Source of the DNA: Novosphingobium lentum NBRC 107847
Lineage (GTDB): Bacteria; Pseudomonadota; Alphaproteobacteria; Sphingomonadales; Sphingomonadaceae
NCBI RefSeq assembly: GCF_001590965.1
Contig: NZ_BCTW01000014.1
Coordinates: 1 to 64,000 of the forward strand
Length of the DNA: 64,000 bases
Direction: 5' to 3'
Below, piece after piece: positions 32,907 through 41,529 of this stretch. Positions within the stretch are counted from its first letter, which is position 1; each line of letters opens with the position of its first letter. The notes under the pieces were generated by a model that saw only the letters and a program-made list of their open reading frames with translations, made no database searches and had not been told where the DNA came from. Both the position numbers and the translations under genes were made by a program.

Positions 32907-32950
32907 GCGCCCGTGGCGGGTATCCCCTTGCCCGCCACGGGCGCCTTTTT
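32907..32950 (+). terminator. Strong intrinsic terminator after the capsid gene
   Basis: GCGCCCGTGGCGGG (32907-32920) and CCCGCCACGGGCGC (32931-32944) form a perfect 14-bp stem with a 10-nt loop, followed by CTTTTT. It lies 26 nt before the g6-like start, so downstream tail genes need read-through or their own promoter. Confidence 0.75.
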
Positions 32951-32975
32951 CCTCCCCATTTTTCCGGAGATTGCC

Positions 32976-33536
32976 ATGAAGCGGGCAATAATCGCGCCGC
33001 CTGCGCTGTCCCCGGCGGCGCTGGACGAGCTCAAGGCGTGGCTCGGCGTCACCACCACGGGCGACGATGCCGAACTGATCGCGCTGCTGCGCACCGCGCT
33101 GGAGCTGTGCGAAGGCTTTACCGGCCGGATGCCGCTGCTTTCGACCTGCGAGGATGTGCTGCCCGGCTGTGCGGGGTGGCAGGCGCTGTCGGTGCGGCCG
33201 GTCCAGACGATCGCCGGGGTGGCCGCGCTGGCGCCCGACGGCACGCGCAGTGCCGTGTCCGCTGCGGGTTACGAGCTGGACCTCGATGCCGAGGGCGGCG
33301 GGCGGGTCCGGTTGCTGGTGCCGATCTCCGTCGCCACGCTGTCGAGCCGGATCGTGGTGACGTTCACCGCCGGGCTGGCCCCGACGTGGGACAGCCTGCC
33401 CGATGCGATCCGCCATGGCGTGATCCGGCTGGCGGCGCACCACCACACCAACCGCGACGCTGGCGCGGGGGCGGCGGAACCGCCTGCCACGGTCGCGGCG
33501 TTGTGGCGGCCCTGGCGGCGGGTGCGCGTCCTGTGA
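32976..33536 (+). CDS. GTA head-tail connector (g6-like)
   Basis: A 186-residue head-tail connector of the phage gp6/phiE125 gp8 type: an N-terminal helix-turn-helix-like pair ALDELKAWLGVTTTGDDAELIALLRTALELCEGFTGR, then a beta domain and the C-terminal helix LPDAIRHGVIRLAAHHHTNRD. It is expected to form the ring below the portal. ATG 32976 has CCGGAGATT upstream. Its stop overlaps the next GTG. Confidence 0.82.
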   Translation: MKRAIIAPPALSPAALDELKAWLGVTTTGDDAELIALLRTALELCEGFTGRMPLLSTCEDVLPGCAGWQALSVRPVQTIAGVAALAPDGTRSAVSAAGYELDLDAEGGGRVRLLVPISVATLSSRIVVTFTAGLAPTWDSLPDAIRHGVIRLAAHHHTNRDAGAGAAEPPATVAALWRPWRRVRVL

Positions 33537-33697
33537 TCAGCGCCAGCGCCAACACCGCCGCGCTGTTCGCGCAGCTTGTCCGCCAGGCGCAGGCGCTGGC
33601 GCAGGCCCGCGCGGCGATGGCCGCGCAAGGCCGCAACGCTGCGCGCTGGCGCAGCGCGAGCCTGCTGTGGCCACTGTTCGGACAGGAGGGAGCATGA
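33533..33697 (+). CDS. Small GTA-cluster protein (g7 position)
   Basis: A 54-residue Ala/Gln/Arg-rich helical peptide from GTG 33533 (GTGA overlap with the connector) to a stop overlapping the next ATG (ATGA). The coupling on both sides supports that it is translated. It sits where RcGTA has the larger g7 head-closure protein, but is only about half the size I would expect and shows no recognisable motif, so equivalence is unproven. Confidence 0.55.
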   Translation: MISASANTAALFAQLVRQAQALAQARAAMAAQGRNAARWRSASLLWPLFGQEGA

Positions 33698-34089
33698 CCA
33701 TGGAAATCGCCTTTCGCGCCGCCCTGCTGGCCTGGCTGGCCGCCGATCCCGCGCTGGCGTCGGGCCTCAACGCCATAGTCGAGGAAGCGCCGCTGCGCAC
33801 CGCCCTGCCGTGGCTGGCGCTGACCGCGAGCGCCAGCATCGACTGGGGCACCAAGGACGGCGCGGGCCGCGAAATCCGCGTCGCGCTGGAGCTCAACTAT
33901 CGCGGCGACGATCCGCTGTCCGAAAGCGCGCTGGTCGCGGCGGTCGAACGGCGGATCGAGAGCCTGCCCGCCACCCAGCCGGGGTTCCGCCTGGTGACGC
34001 TGACGTTCCTGCGCGCGCGGGCGGAGCGGCGCGGCGAAGCCCGGCGCGCGCTGGTGCTGGAATACCGCGCGCGGGTGCTGGCCGGATAG
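33694..34089 (+). CDS. DUF3168 tail terminator-like protein (g8)
   Basis: A 131-residue protein of the DUF3168 family: FRAALLAWLAADPAL at the N-terminus, a central PWLALTASASIDWGTKDGAGREIRVALELNYRG and C-terminal RLVTLTFLRARAERRGEARRALVLEYRARV. In phages and RcGTA this family forms the tail terminator/neck completion ring. ATG 33694 overlaps the previous stop and follows GGAGGG. Confidence 0.85.
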   Translation: MTMEIAFRAALLAWLAADPALASGLNAIVEEAPLRTALPWLALTASASIDWGTKDGAGREIRVALELNYRGDDPLSESALVAAVERRIESLPATQPGFRLVTLTFLRARAERRGEARRALVLEYRARVLAG

Positions 34090-34166
34090 AATTTGTTCCT
34101 CTGGCGTGGAAGCGGCACCGGCCCGCTCCCGCAGACTTTCCCTCACAATCACAAGGAGAACCGACC

Positions 34167-34574
34167 ATGGCAGCCCAGAAGGGAAGCGCCTTCCTGCTGA
34201 AGATCAGCGATGGCGCGGCGACGCCCACTTACGCCACCGTGGCGGGCCTGCGCACCACGCAGATGTCGATCAACGGCGAGACGGTGGTGGTCACCAGCAA
34301 GGATTCGGGCGGCTGGCGCGAGCTGCTGTCGGGCGCGGGCACGCGATCGGTCTCGGTCAGTGCCGCCGGAATCTTCCTGGGCAGTGCGGCCGAAGCGCAA
34401 GTGCGCTCGCGCGCGCTCGACGGGACGATCACCGATTACCAGCTGTCGTTCGACGGCGGGGAAAAGCTGCAGGGCCAGTTCTTGATCCAGCGGCTGGACT
34501 ACTCGGGCGATTTCAACGGCGAGCGCAACTACACGCTGACGCTGGAAAGCTCGGGCGCGGTGGCACCGGCGTGA
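34167..34574 (+). CDS. GTA major tail (tube) protein (g9)
   Basis: A 135-residue tail tube protein of the TP901-1/phage tail_2 family: GSAFLLKISDG, VAGLRTTQMSINGETVVVTSKDSGGWRELL and IQRLDYSGDFNGERNYTLTLESSG. It assembles as stacked hexamers. AAGGAG lies 8 nt before ATG 34167. Confidence 0.9.
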   Translation: MAAQKGSAFLLKISDGAATPTYATVAGLRTTQMSINGETVVVTSKDSGGWRELLSGAGTRSVSVSAAGIFLGSAAEAQVRSRALDGTITDYQLSFDGGEKLQGQFLIQRLDYSGDFNGERNYTLTLESSGAVAPA

Positions 34575-34576
34575 GC

Positions 34577-34903
34577 ATGACCACACCGACCGACGCCCCG
34601 GCCAATTCCTGGCGCGGCGAAACCACGCTGCGGCTGGGCGAAACGGCGCATGTGCTGCGCCCCAGCTTCGCAGCGCTGGTGGCCGCCGAGGACGAGCTGG
34701 GTCCGCTGTTCGCGCTGGTCGAACGTGCGAGTGCGGGCGAGTTGCGGCTGGGCGAGATGGTCGGCCTGTTCTGGCACTGCCTGGCGTCCCGCGAAGGGCA
34801 GACCCGCGACGCATTTGCCGAGGCGGTCGCGCAGGCCGGGCTGGCCGCCTGCACCGCGCCGCTGCGCGCGCTGCTCGTGCAAGTGCTCAAAGGCAGCGCG
34901 TGA
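34577..34903 (+). CDS. GTA gp10 family tail assembly protein
   Basis: A 108-residue protein of the GTA-gp10 family, which belongs with tail assembly chaperones. LRPSFAALVAAEDELGPLFALVERASAGELRLGEMVGLFWHCL is the conserved core. GTG 34571 (110 aa, GTGA overlap with g9) is an alternative start; ATG 34577 lies 2 nt beyond the g9 stop. Its stop overlaps the next gene's GTG. Confidence 0.82.
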   Translation: MTTPTDAPANSWRGETTLRLGETAHVLRPSFAALVAAEDELGPLFALVERASAGELRLGEMVGLFWHCLASREGQTRDAFAEAVAQAGLAACTAPLRALLVQVLKGSA

Positions 34904-35103
34904 GCGAGCGCTTCGGCGCGGCGGCGGCGCGGCTGGCGGGACAGGCCGCGCTGCTGCTGGGCTGGCTGCCCGGCCAGTTCTGGGCCGCGACGCCCGAGGA
35001 ATTCGCCGCGATCCTGTCCGCCGCCGCGCCCACCGGCGGCGCGGGCATGGACCGCACCACCCTCAACGCCCTGATGGAGCGCGAACGCGATGCAAGACCT
35101 TAA
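34900..35103 (+). CDS. Tail assembly chaperone-like protein (rcc01693 family, g10.1)
   Basis: A 67-residue protein with LGWLPGQFWAATPEEFAAIL, the signature of the small rcc01693-type phage tail assembly chaperone between g10 and the tape measure. GTG 34900 overlaps the gp10 stop. It overlaps the tape-measure gene by 14 nt, an arrangement often used to set expression ratios. Confidence 0.8.
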   Translation: MSERFGAAAARLAGQAALLLGWLPGQFWAATPEEFAAILSAAAPTGGAGMDRTTLNALMERERDARP

Positions 35104-35674
35104 TGCACTGGTGATCGACGTGCGCGCCAGCACGTCGGGCTTTGCCGCAGACGTGGCGCAGATGCGCGGCAGTTTCGATTCGATTCTGGTCGACGGGTTC
35201 GTGCGCAGCGGCGACGTGCTCGAAAAAGGGCTGCTCGGCGCGATCCGCCGGGGCAGCCTGGGCTTCGAGGACTTGCGCAAGGTCGCGCTGGGCGTGGTGG
35301 GCGACATCGCCTCGCAGGCGGTGCGCGCCGGTATCGGCTCGCTCGGGCTCGGCGGCGGTGGCGGCGGCCTGGCGGGCGGTGCGGTGCAAGGCCTGGGCAG
35401 CCTGATCGGTTCGATCTTCGGCCTGCCCGGGCGCGCCACCGGCGGTCCGGTCGCCCCGGGGCGCGGTTATCTGGTGGGTGAACGCGGGCCCGAACTGTTC
35501 GTGCCGACATCGTCGGGCAGCATCGCCGCCAATGGCGCCGGCGCCGGCGGGTCGCGCGACGTCAACGTCTCGATCCGCGTGGTCGCGCCGGCTGGATCGG
35601 GCGCGCCCGAAAGCCTGCAGCGATCGAGCCGCCAGGTCGCGCAGGCCGTGCGCCGCGCGCTGGCCGATTACTGA
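35090..35674 (+). CDS. Short GTA tail tape measure protein (g11)
   Basis: A 194-residue tape measure protein. A helical N-terminus (LNALVIDVRASTSGFAADVAQMRGSFDSILVDGFVRSG) and a Gly-rich hydrophobic centre (SLGLGGGGGGLAGGAVQGLGSLIGSIFG) are followed by ATGGPVAPGRGYLVGERGPELFVPTSSGSI, a standard tape-measure C-terminal motif. The short length predicts a very short tail, in line with other GTAs (RcGTA g11 is of similar size). Confidence 0.87.
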   Translation: MQDLNALVIDVRASTSGFAADVAQMRGSFDSILVDGFVRSGDVLEKGLLGAIRRGSLGFEDLRKVALGVVGDIASQAVRAGIGSLGLGGGGGGLAGGAVQGLGSLIGSIFGLPGRATGGPVAPGRGYLVGERGPELFVPTSSGSIAANGAGAGGSRDVNVSIRVVAPAGSGAPESLQRSSRQVAQAVRRALADY

Positions 35675-35689
35675 GAAAGGCCAGATCCG

Positions 35690-38029
35690 ATGACCTATTG
35701 GCTCGCCACGCGCCGCACGGTGCAACAGGCGGACACGATCCAGCGGTTCGATCCGGGGTTCTGGACCGTGGACTTTCCCCGCCCGGCGATGGCGGCGGCG
35801 ACCACGCCCGCGCCCGACGCGTTGCGCGTCGATGCCGTGTTCCAGAAGGCCGACGATCTGGTCGGCGTGATCTGGGACAGCGCGGATCGCTGGGACCACC
35901 CCCTGCTCGCCTACGCTACCGACCGCGATTACGGCCGCACCGCGCTGTCGTTCCGCTGGCGATCGGGCGGCGTGCTGCCGCTCGACGCGGTCAACGGGCC
36001 GACGCTGACGATCGAAGGCCACGATGCCGCCGGCGCGCCGCGCAGCTGGTACGTGCGGCTGTGGAACTATGCCACCGGCACGCCCGAGGATGCGACGGTG
36101 CGCCTGCCGTTCTCGGCGCTGGCGGGCGGGTTCCTGCTGCCGGGCGAGGCCGACCCGGTGTTCCCTGGCGCGATCGACCGGATGTTCATCTCGCTGGTCG
36201 CGCCGGGCTATGCCCCCGGCGTCGCCACCGCGTTTCCCGCTCCGGTAAGCGGTTGGGCGGAACTGAGCGAAATCCGCTGCGACGGCCATCGCGCGATGCT
36301 GGAGATCGGCGACGTGATGGTTCCGGAACACGCGCTGGGCATCGCGACGGGTTATGACGACGCCTACAACCAGACCCCCGCCCGGCTGCTGCGCGCGATC
36401 CGGGGCCTCGGCTATCGCGGCAGCATCAACCATTACGTGGGCATGAGCCATTTCTTTCCGCTGGTCCCCGACGGAGCGGGCGGGTTCGTGGTCGATCCGG
36501 CGCTGCCCGCGCTCAATCCGGCGTCGCTGGCCTGGCATCGCGCATTTTTCGCCGAAGCAGCCGCCACGGGATACAGCGTGATCGTCTCGCAATCGTACGA
36601 ACTGCTGGCGCAGCACTGCCCGCCGGCATGGCAACAGCGCAGCGCCAGCGGCGATCCGGCGCGAACCGGCTGGGTGCCCCCGTCCGCGCTGCTCTCACCC
36701 GCCAATGGCGCGGCGATGGCGTGGCTGCGCAAGGTCGCAAGCGCGTTCGTGGCGTTGCAACGCGAGGCGGGCCTGCCGGTGCGGTTCCAGGTGGGCGAGC
36801 CGTGGTGGTGGGTCACGTCCGACCGGCGCATCTGCCTTTACGACGATGCGGCGAAGGCGGCGCTAGGGGGCAATCCGGTGGCGATTGCCGACCTTGCCGC
36901 ACCGCTTTCGGCCGCGCAGAAGGCGCTGCTCGATCAAGCCGGCGGCCTGCTATCGGCATCGACTGCCGCGCTGACAGCAGCGGTGCGGCTGGCGGCCGGG
37001 AGCGCCGGGGCTGAGGTCCTGCTGCTCGCGTACCTGCCCACGGTGCTCGATCCCGCGATGCCCGAAATGGCACGTGCCAACCTGCCGACCGGGTGGGCGT
37101 CACCCGCGTTCGACGTGCTGCAGCTTGAGGATTACGACTGGGTCACGCAAGGCGCGGATGCCTTGCGCATCACCGCCCGCGCCACGGTCGAAACGCGGCT
37201 GGGTTATCCGCGCAGCCGCCAGCATTACCTCTCCGGCTTCGTGCTGCGGCCCGAAACCGCCGCCACCGACTGGGCGCGGATCGACCGTGCCGCCAGCGAC
37301 GCCGTCACGCTCGGCGTCGCCGAAACGTTCATCTGGGCGCTGCCGCAAGTGGCGCGCGACGGCTTCACCCGCCTTCCCGACCCCCCGCTGGAGGATACCA
37401 TGCAAGCCTTCGATGATGTCGTGTTCCCGCTGGCGCTGGGCCGGGCGGCGACCGTGACGCCCGAATTTTCCACCAACGTCACGATCACCGCCTCCGGCTT
37501 CGAGCGGCGCAACAGCCTGTGGGCCGATGCGCGGCTGCGGTTCGATGTCGGACCGGGCATTCGCTCCGAGGCCGAACTCGGCGAGCTGATCGCGTTCTTC
37601 CGCGCGCGGCGCGGGCAGGCGCGCGGGTTCCGCCTGCGCGATCCGGCCGACTTCAGCTCCAGCGCGATGACCGGCACGCCCGGCATCGCCGACCAGCCGC
37701 TGGGCACGGGCGACGGGGCGACCGCGCGGTTCGAACTGGTCAAGCTGTATGGCGAGGGCGCGGATGCGCAGCGCCGCCGGATCACCCGGCCACGGCCCGG
37801 CAGCGTGCGGATCAGCGTCGGCGGGGTCGCGCCGGGCGGCTGGTCGCTCGAGCCGCTGGGCACGATCGCCTTCGCCGTGGCGCCGCCCGCTGGCGCTGCC
37901 ATCCGCGCCGGGTTCCTGTTCGACGTGCCCGTGCGCTTTGCCGAGGACCGGCTCGATATCGCCGGCACCGTGTTTGCCGCCGGCGAAGCGCCCAGCGTGC
38001 CGCTGATCGAACTGCGCGAGGCGACATGA
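35690..38029 (+). CDS. Fused GTA distal tail protein: large N-terminal TIM-barrel-like domain plus DUF2460
   Basis: A 779-residue protein. The last 210 or so residues (MQAFDDVVFPLALGRAATVTPEFSTNVTITASGFERRNSLWADARLRFDVGPGIRS...) are the DUF2460/TIGR02217 distal tail protein, equal to RcGTA g12, starting at an internal Met near residue 571. The first 570 residues are extra: a beta-rich start, then a region with alternating strands and helices that resembles a glycoside-hydrolase TIM barrel, including SINHYVGMSHFF, VSQSYELL, RFQVGEPWWWV and LQLEDYDWV, with Glu residues at strand ends. A carbohydrate-binding or cleaving role is inferred. Confidence 0.85.
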   Translation: MTYWLATRRTVQQADTIQRFDPGFWTVDFPRPAMAAATTPAPDALRVDAVFQKADDLVGVIWDSADRWDHPLLAYATDRDYGRTALSFRWRSGGVLPLDAVNGPTLTIEGHDAAGAPRSWYVRLWNYATGTPEDATVRLPFSALAGGFLLPGEADPVFPGAIDRMFISLVAPGYAPGVATAFPAPVSGWAELSEIRCDGHRAMLEIGDVMVPEHALGIATGYDDAYNQTPARLLRAIRGLGYRGSINHYVGMSHFFPLVPDGAGGFVVDPALPALNPASLAWHRAFFAEAAATGYSVIVSQSYELLAQHCPPAWQQRSASGDPARTGWVPPSALLSPANGAAMAWLRKVASAFVALQREAGLPVRFQVGEPWWWVTSDRRICLYDDAAKAALGGNPVAIADLAAPLSAAQKALLDQAGGLLSASTAALTAAVRLAAGSAGAEVLLLAYLPTVLDPAMPEMARANLPTGWASPAFDVLQLEDYDWVTQGADALRITARATVETRLGYPRSRQHYLSGFVLRPETAATDWARIDRAASDAVTLGVAETFIWALPQVARDGFTRLPDPPLEDTMQAFDDVVFPLALGRAATVTPEFSTNVTITASGFERRNSLWADARLRFDVGPGIRSEAELGELIAFFRARRGQARGFRLRDPADFSSSAMTGTPGIADQPLGTGDGATARFELVKLYGEGADAQRRRITRPRPGSVRISVGGVAPGGWSLEPLGTIAFAVAPPAGAAIRAGFLFDVPVRFAEDRLDIAGTVFAAGEAPSVPLIELREAT

Positions 38030-38847
38030 GCCGCGCCTGGTTCAGCACCACGCTGGAAACGGTTGCGACCTGGTGGCGGATCGAACGGCGCGACGGCGTG
38101 ACGCTCGGCTTCACCAGCCACGACCACGATATTGCGTTCGACGGCCTGCTCCACCGCACCGCGCCCGGCATGGTCCCCTCGGCCATCCGCCGCACCGCGA
38201 CGTTCGAGGCCGACAGCGCCGAAATCGCGGGCGCGCTGAGCCACGATTCGATCCGCGAGGACGATCTCGCCGCCGGGCGCTTCGACGGTGCGCGCGTGGT
38301 GGTGGGGCTGGTCGACTGGGAAACGCGCGAGCACGACACGCTCTATGCCGGCACGATCGGCGCGGTCGGGCGCGAAGGCGCCGGCTTTTCGGCCGAACTG
38401 CGATCGATCAAGGCGATGCTCGATACCGAACTCGTGCCGCGCACCGCGCCGACCTGCCGGGCCGATTTCTGCGGGACGGGCTGCACCTTGTCTGCCCTGC
38501 GCTTCAGCCATGAAGCCTGGCTGAGCGCCGTATCGACCGATGGAACGGCGGTGCAGCTGACGCTTCCCGTCGATGCATCACGGTTCGCGTTCGGAACCTT
38601 GCGCTGGGTCGATGGCGTCGATGCAGGCGAGGTCCAGCGCATCGAAGACGTCGCGGACGGCTGGCTGGTGCTGGAACGCCCGATCGACCCGGCCACCCCG
38701 GCCGGGCTGCGCGCAACCTTGCGCGAAGGCTGCGATCACACGCTGGATACGTGCGCCACGCGGTTTGCCAACGCGATCAACTTCCAAGGCGAACCGTTCC
38801 TGCCGGGCAACGACCTGCTCGCGCGCTACCCGGCGGCACAATCTTGA
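38026..38847 (+). CDS. GTA hub protein, DUF2163/BR0599 family (g13)
   Basis: A 273-residue baseplate hub protein. N-terminal WWRIERRDGVTLGFTSHDHDI is the DUF2163 signature. Cysteines in TCRADFCGTGCTL and CDHTLDTC are placed like those that ligate an iron-sulfur cluster in RcGTA gp13. The C-terminal RFANAINFQGEPFLPGND is the BR0599 motif. The ATG overlaps the preceding stop, and the TGA overlaps the TTG of the next gene. Confidence 0.88.
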   Translation: MSRAWFSTTLETVATWWRIERRDGVTLGFTSHDHDIAFDGLLHRTAPGMVPSAIRRTATFEADSAEIAGALSHDSIREDDLAAGRFDGARVVVGLVDWETREHDTLYAGTIGAVGREGAGFSAELRSIKAMLDTELVPRTAPTCRADFCGTGCTLSALRFSHEAWLSAVSTDGTAVQLTLPVDASRFAFGTLRWVDGVDAGEVQRIEDVADGWLVLERPIDPATPAGLRATLREGCDHTLDTCATRFANAINFQGEPFLPGNDLLARYPAAQS

Positions 38848-39263
38848 ACCGCGCGTTGGCCGACGCGGCGCTTGACCTCGTCGGCGTTCCGTTCCGGCTC
38901 CACGGTCGCGATCCCGCCACCGGGCTCGATTGCGTTGGGCTGGTGGCCGAGGCCGTGCGCCGCACCGGACGCACCGTGGCACCGCCCCGGGGCTACCGGA
39001 TGCGCATGTTGACGGTCGCGCCGCTGCTGCGGTTCGCCGAGGCGAACGGCCTGGAGCCGACCGCCGCCGATCCCGACGTGATCCTGGCGCAAGTCCATGC
39101 GCTCCAGCCGCATCTGCTTGTCGTCGCGCCGGGCGGCATGGTCCACGCGCATGCCGGACTGGGCCGCGTGACGTTTCTTCCCGATCCGCTGCCCTGGCCG
39201 ATCATCGCCGGCTGGCGCGCCATCCCGACCATCCTTCCGACCATCCCTGCGACAAGGACCTGA
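38844..39263 (+). CDS. NlpC/P60 cell-wall peptidase (g14)
   Basis: A 139-residue NlpC/P60 peptidase. The nucleophile Cys lies in GLDCVGLVAEAV and the His in MVHAHAGLGRVTF. It is thought to cut peptidoglycan peptides during DNA entry. The only suitable start is TTG 38844, which forms a TTGA overlap with the hub gene stop; weak initiation may keep copy number low. Confidence 0.87.
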   Translation: MNRALADAALDLVGVPFRLHGRDPATGLDCVGLVAEAVRRTGRTVAPPRGYRMRMLTVAPLLRFAEANGLEPTAADPDVILAQVHALQPHLLVVAPGGMVHAHAGLGRVTFLPDPLPWPIIAGWRAIPTILPTIPATRT

Positions 39264-39267
39264 TAGC

Positions 39268-41469
39268 ATGGCCACATTGCTGCTCACCGCGGTCGGCACC
39301 GTCTTCGGCGGCCCGCTTGGCGGCGCACTGGGTGCGCTGATCGGCCAGCAAGTCGATAGCGCGATCATCGGTTCGCGCACCGTCGAAGGCCCGCGCCTCA
39401 AGGAACTGACCGTTCAGACGTCGAGCTACGGGTCGACCCTGCCGCGCCATTACGGGCGGATGCGCGCAGCGGGGACGGTGATCTGGTCGACCGAACTGAT
39501 CGAGCACCGCGAGAAGCAGGGCGGCGGCAAGGGCAAGCCTTCGGTCACCGCCTACAGCTACACCGCGTCATTCGCAGTCGCGCTGGCGAGCCGGCCGATC
39601 GCCGACATCAAGCGCATCTGGGCCGACGGCAACCTGCTGCGCGGCGCGGGCGGCGATCTCAAGGCAGGCGGCGCGATGCGGCTGTACACTGGGCATGGCG
39701 ATCAACCGGTCGATCCGCTGCTGGCGCAGGCGGAAGGCATCGCAATGTGCCCCGCCTTCCGCCATTCGGCCTATGTCGTGTTCGAGGACTTGCAACGGGC
39801 GGACTTCGGCAACCGCCTGCCCTCGCTCACGTTCGAAATCCTCGCCGATGACGCCGATATTCCGATCGCGCTCATCGCAGGCGACATCGTGCCCGATGCG
39901 GTGGCGACGGGGCTCGACGAGCAGTTGTCGGGCTTCACCATCGATCGCGGCACGGCTGGCGATGTGCTGGCGACAATCTCGGCGGCCATCCCGCTGGCGT
40001 GCAGCGTGCGCGGCGACAGCCTCGACATCCGGCTGGCCGAATCCCGGCTGGCCGCCCCGCCTGCCAGCCTGCCGCTGCCCGCCGCAGCATCGGGCAGCGA
40101 CCGCGCAGGCCAGCAGGCGCATCATGCCACCGGAATCAGCCGTCGTCGCGAACCGCTGCCCCGCGCGCGGCAGATCGCGCTGCGCTATTACGATCCCGAT
40201 CGCGATTACCAGCCCGGCCTGCAGCGCGGGCGCGGGCGGGCCGAGCCCGGCGATCTTGCGGTGATCGACCTGCCCGCCACGCTCGGCGCTGCACAAGCCA
40301 TGCGCCTTGCCGACAGGGCCTGCCGCCGGACGACCCGCGCCACCGAAACGATGCAGTATCGCGTGACCGAACTCGATGCCGGCGTTGCGCCCGGCGACAT
40401 CGTACGCCTGCCGGCCGAACCCGGCGACTGGCGCGTCGAGCAGTGGGAGTGGCAGGCCGATGGCGTCACCCTCGACCTGGTCGCGCTCGCTGCTGCCGCG
40501 CCCGGATCACCCGCTGCTACCGACCCGGGCCGGATCAACCTCCCGCTCGATCTTACCGCCGCGCCCACCGTGATCGCCGCGTTCGAACTGCCGTGGGACG
40601 GCATCGGCGAGCGCGACCGTCCCGCGCTGTTCGTGGCCGCATCCGCCGCCAGCGCGGGCTGGAGCGGCGCCGCGCTGTTTGCCGAACAGCCCGGCGGAAC
40701 GCTGGTCCCGCTTGGCGCGACCGGGCGACGCCGCGCCGTACTGGGCACCACCACTACGCTACTCGGAAGCGGCTCACCACTGCTGGTCGACCGCCGGAAC
40801 AGCGTGGTCGTGCAGTTGGCCGGGGCCGACCTGGCGTTGGTCGATGCGACGATGGCGCAGCTGCTGCAGGGCGCCAACCGCGCACTTATCGACAATGAAA
40901 TCGTCCAGTTCGGATCGGCTCAGGCGTTGGGCGCAGGGGCCTGGCGGTTGTCGCAATTGCTGCGCGGTCGCGCAGGTTCGGAATGGGCGATTGACGGTCA
41001 CCGCATCGGCGAGCCGTTCGTGTTGCTCGACGATGCGCTGGTGCCGCTCGATCCCGCGCTGCTGGGGGATGCCGCCTTGGCCGGCGTGGTCGCCAGCGGG
41101 CTTGGCGATACGCTGCCAGTGACCTCACCGGTGCACGGAGCCTGCACCACCGTACAGCCGCTGGCCCCCGTCCACGGCACGATTGCGACGGGCGCTACCG
41201 GAGATTTGACGGCCACCTGGGTGCGGCGCTCGCGCGGAGCATGGGCCTGGGCCGACCTGGTCGACGTGCCGCTCAACGAACAGTCCGAAGCGTGGGACAT
41301 CGCGCTGGGCGACCCCGATCAGCCGACGCTGCGCTGGCGGACGACTGAAGCGATGATCGACATTCCGGCCAGCCAGATCGTCGCTCTGCCGTCCGGCACT
41401 CCGCGCATCCTGTCGATTCGTCAGATCGGCAGCCGCGCGCTGTCCCACGCGCTGTCGCTGCCGTTCTGA
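39268..41469 (+). CDS. GTA baseplate megatron/host-interaction protein (g15-like, short form)
   Basis: A 733-residue tail-tip protein. It begins with a Gly-rich hydrophobic segment (TAVGTVFGGPLGGALGALIGQQVD), continues with VQTSSYGSTLPRHYGRMRAAGTVIWSTEL and SYTASFAVALASRPI (phage tail_3 type) and ends with a beta-rich region containing LSQLLRGRAGSEWAIDGH, typical of g15 C-termini. RcGTA g15 is much longer and contains a glycoside-hydrolase-like TIM domain, which I do not see here. Confidence 0.88.
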   Translation: MATLLLTAVGTVFGGPLGGALGALIGQQVDSAIIGSRTVEGPRLKELTVQTSSYGSTLPRHYGRMRAAGTVIWSTELIEHREKQGGGKGKPSVTAYSYTASFAVALASRPIADIKRIWADGNLLRGAGGDLKAGGAMRLYTGHGDQPVDPLLAQAEGIAMCPAFRHSAYVVFEDLQRADFGNRLPSLTFEILADDADIPIALIAGDIVPDAVATGLDEQLSGFTIDRGTAGDVLATISAAIPLACSVRGDSLDIRLAESRLAAPPASLPLPAAASGSDRAGQQAHHATGISRRREPLPRARQIALRYYDPDRDYQPGLQRGRGRAEPGDLAVIDLPATLGAAQAMRLADRACRRTTRATETMQYRVTELDAGVAPGDIVRLPAEPGDWRVEQWEWQADGVTLDLVALAAAAPGSPAATDPGRINLPLDLTAAPTVIAAFELPWDGIGERDRPALFVAASAASAGWSGAALFAEQPGGTLVPLGATGRRRAVLGTTTTLLGSGSPLLVDRRNSVVVQLAGADLALVDATMAQLLQGANRALIDNEIVQFGSAQALGAGAWRLSQLLRGRAGSEWAIDGHRIGEPFVLLDDALVPLDPALLGDAALAGVVASGLGDTLPVTSPVHGACTTVQPLAPVHGTIATGATGDLTATWVRRSRGAWAWADLVDVPLNEQSEAWDIALGDPDQPTLRWRTTEAMIDIPASQIVALPSGTPRILSIRQIGSRALSHALSLPF

Positions 41470-41529
41470 CCGGCGCCCAATTCTGCACCGACTTCATTCT
41501 GCAAAATCCCAACGCCAGGAACAATCGCA

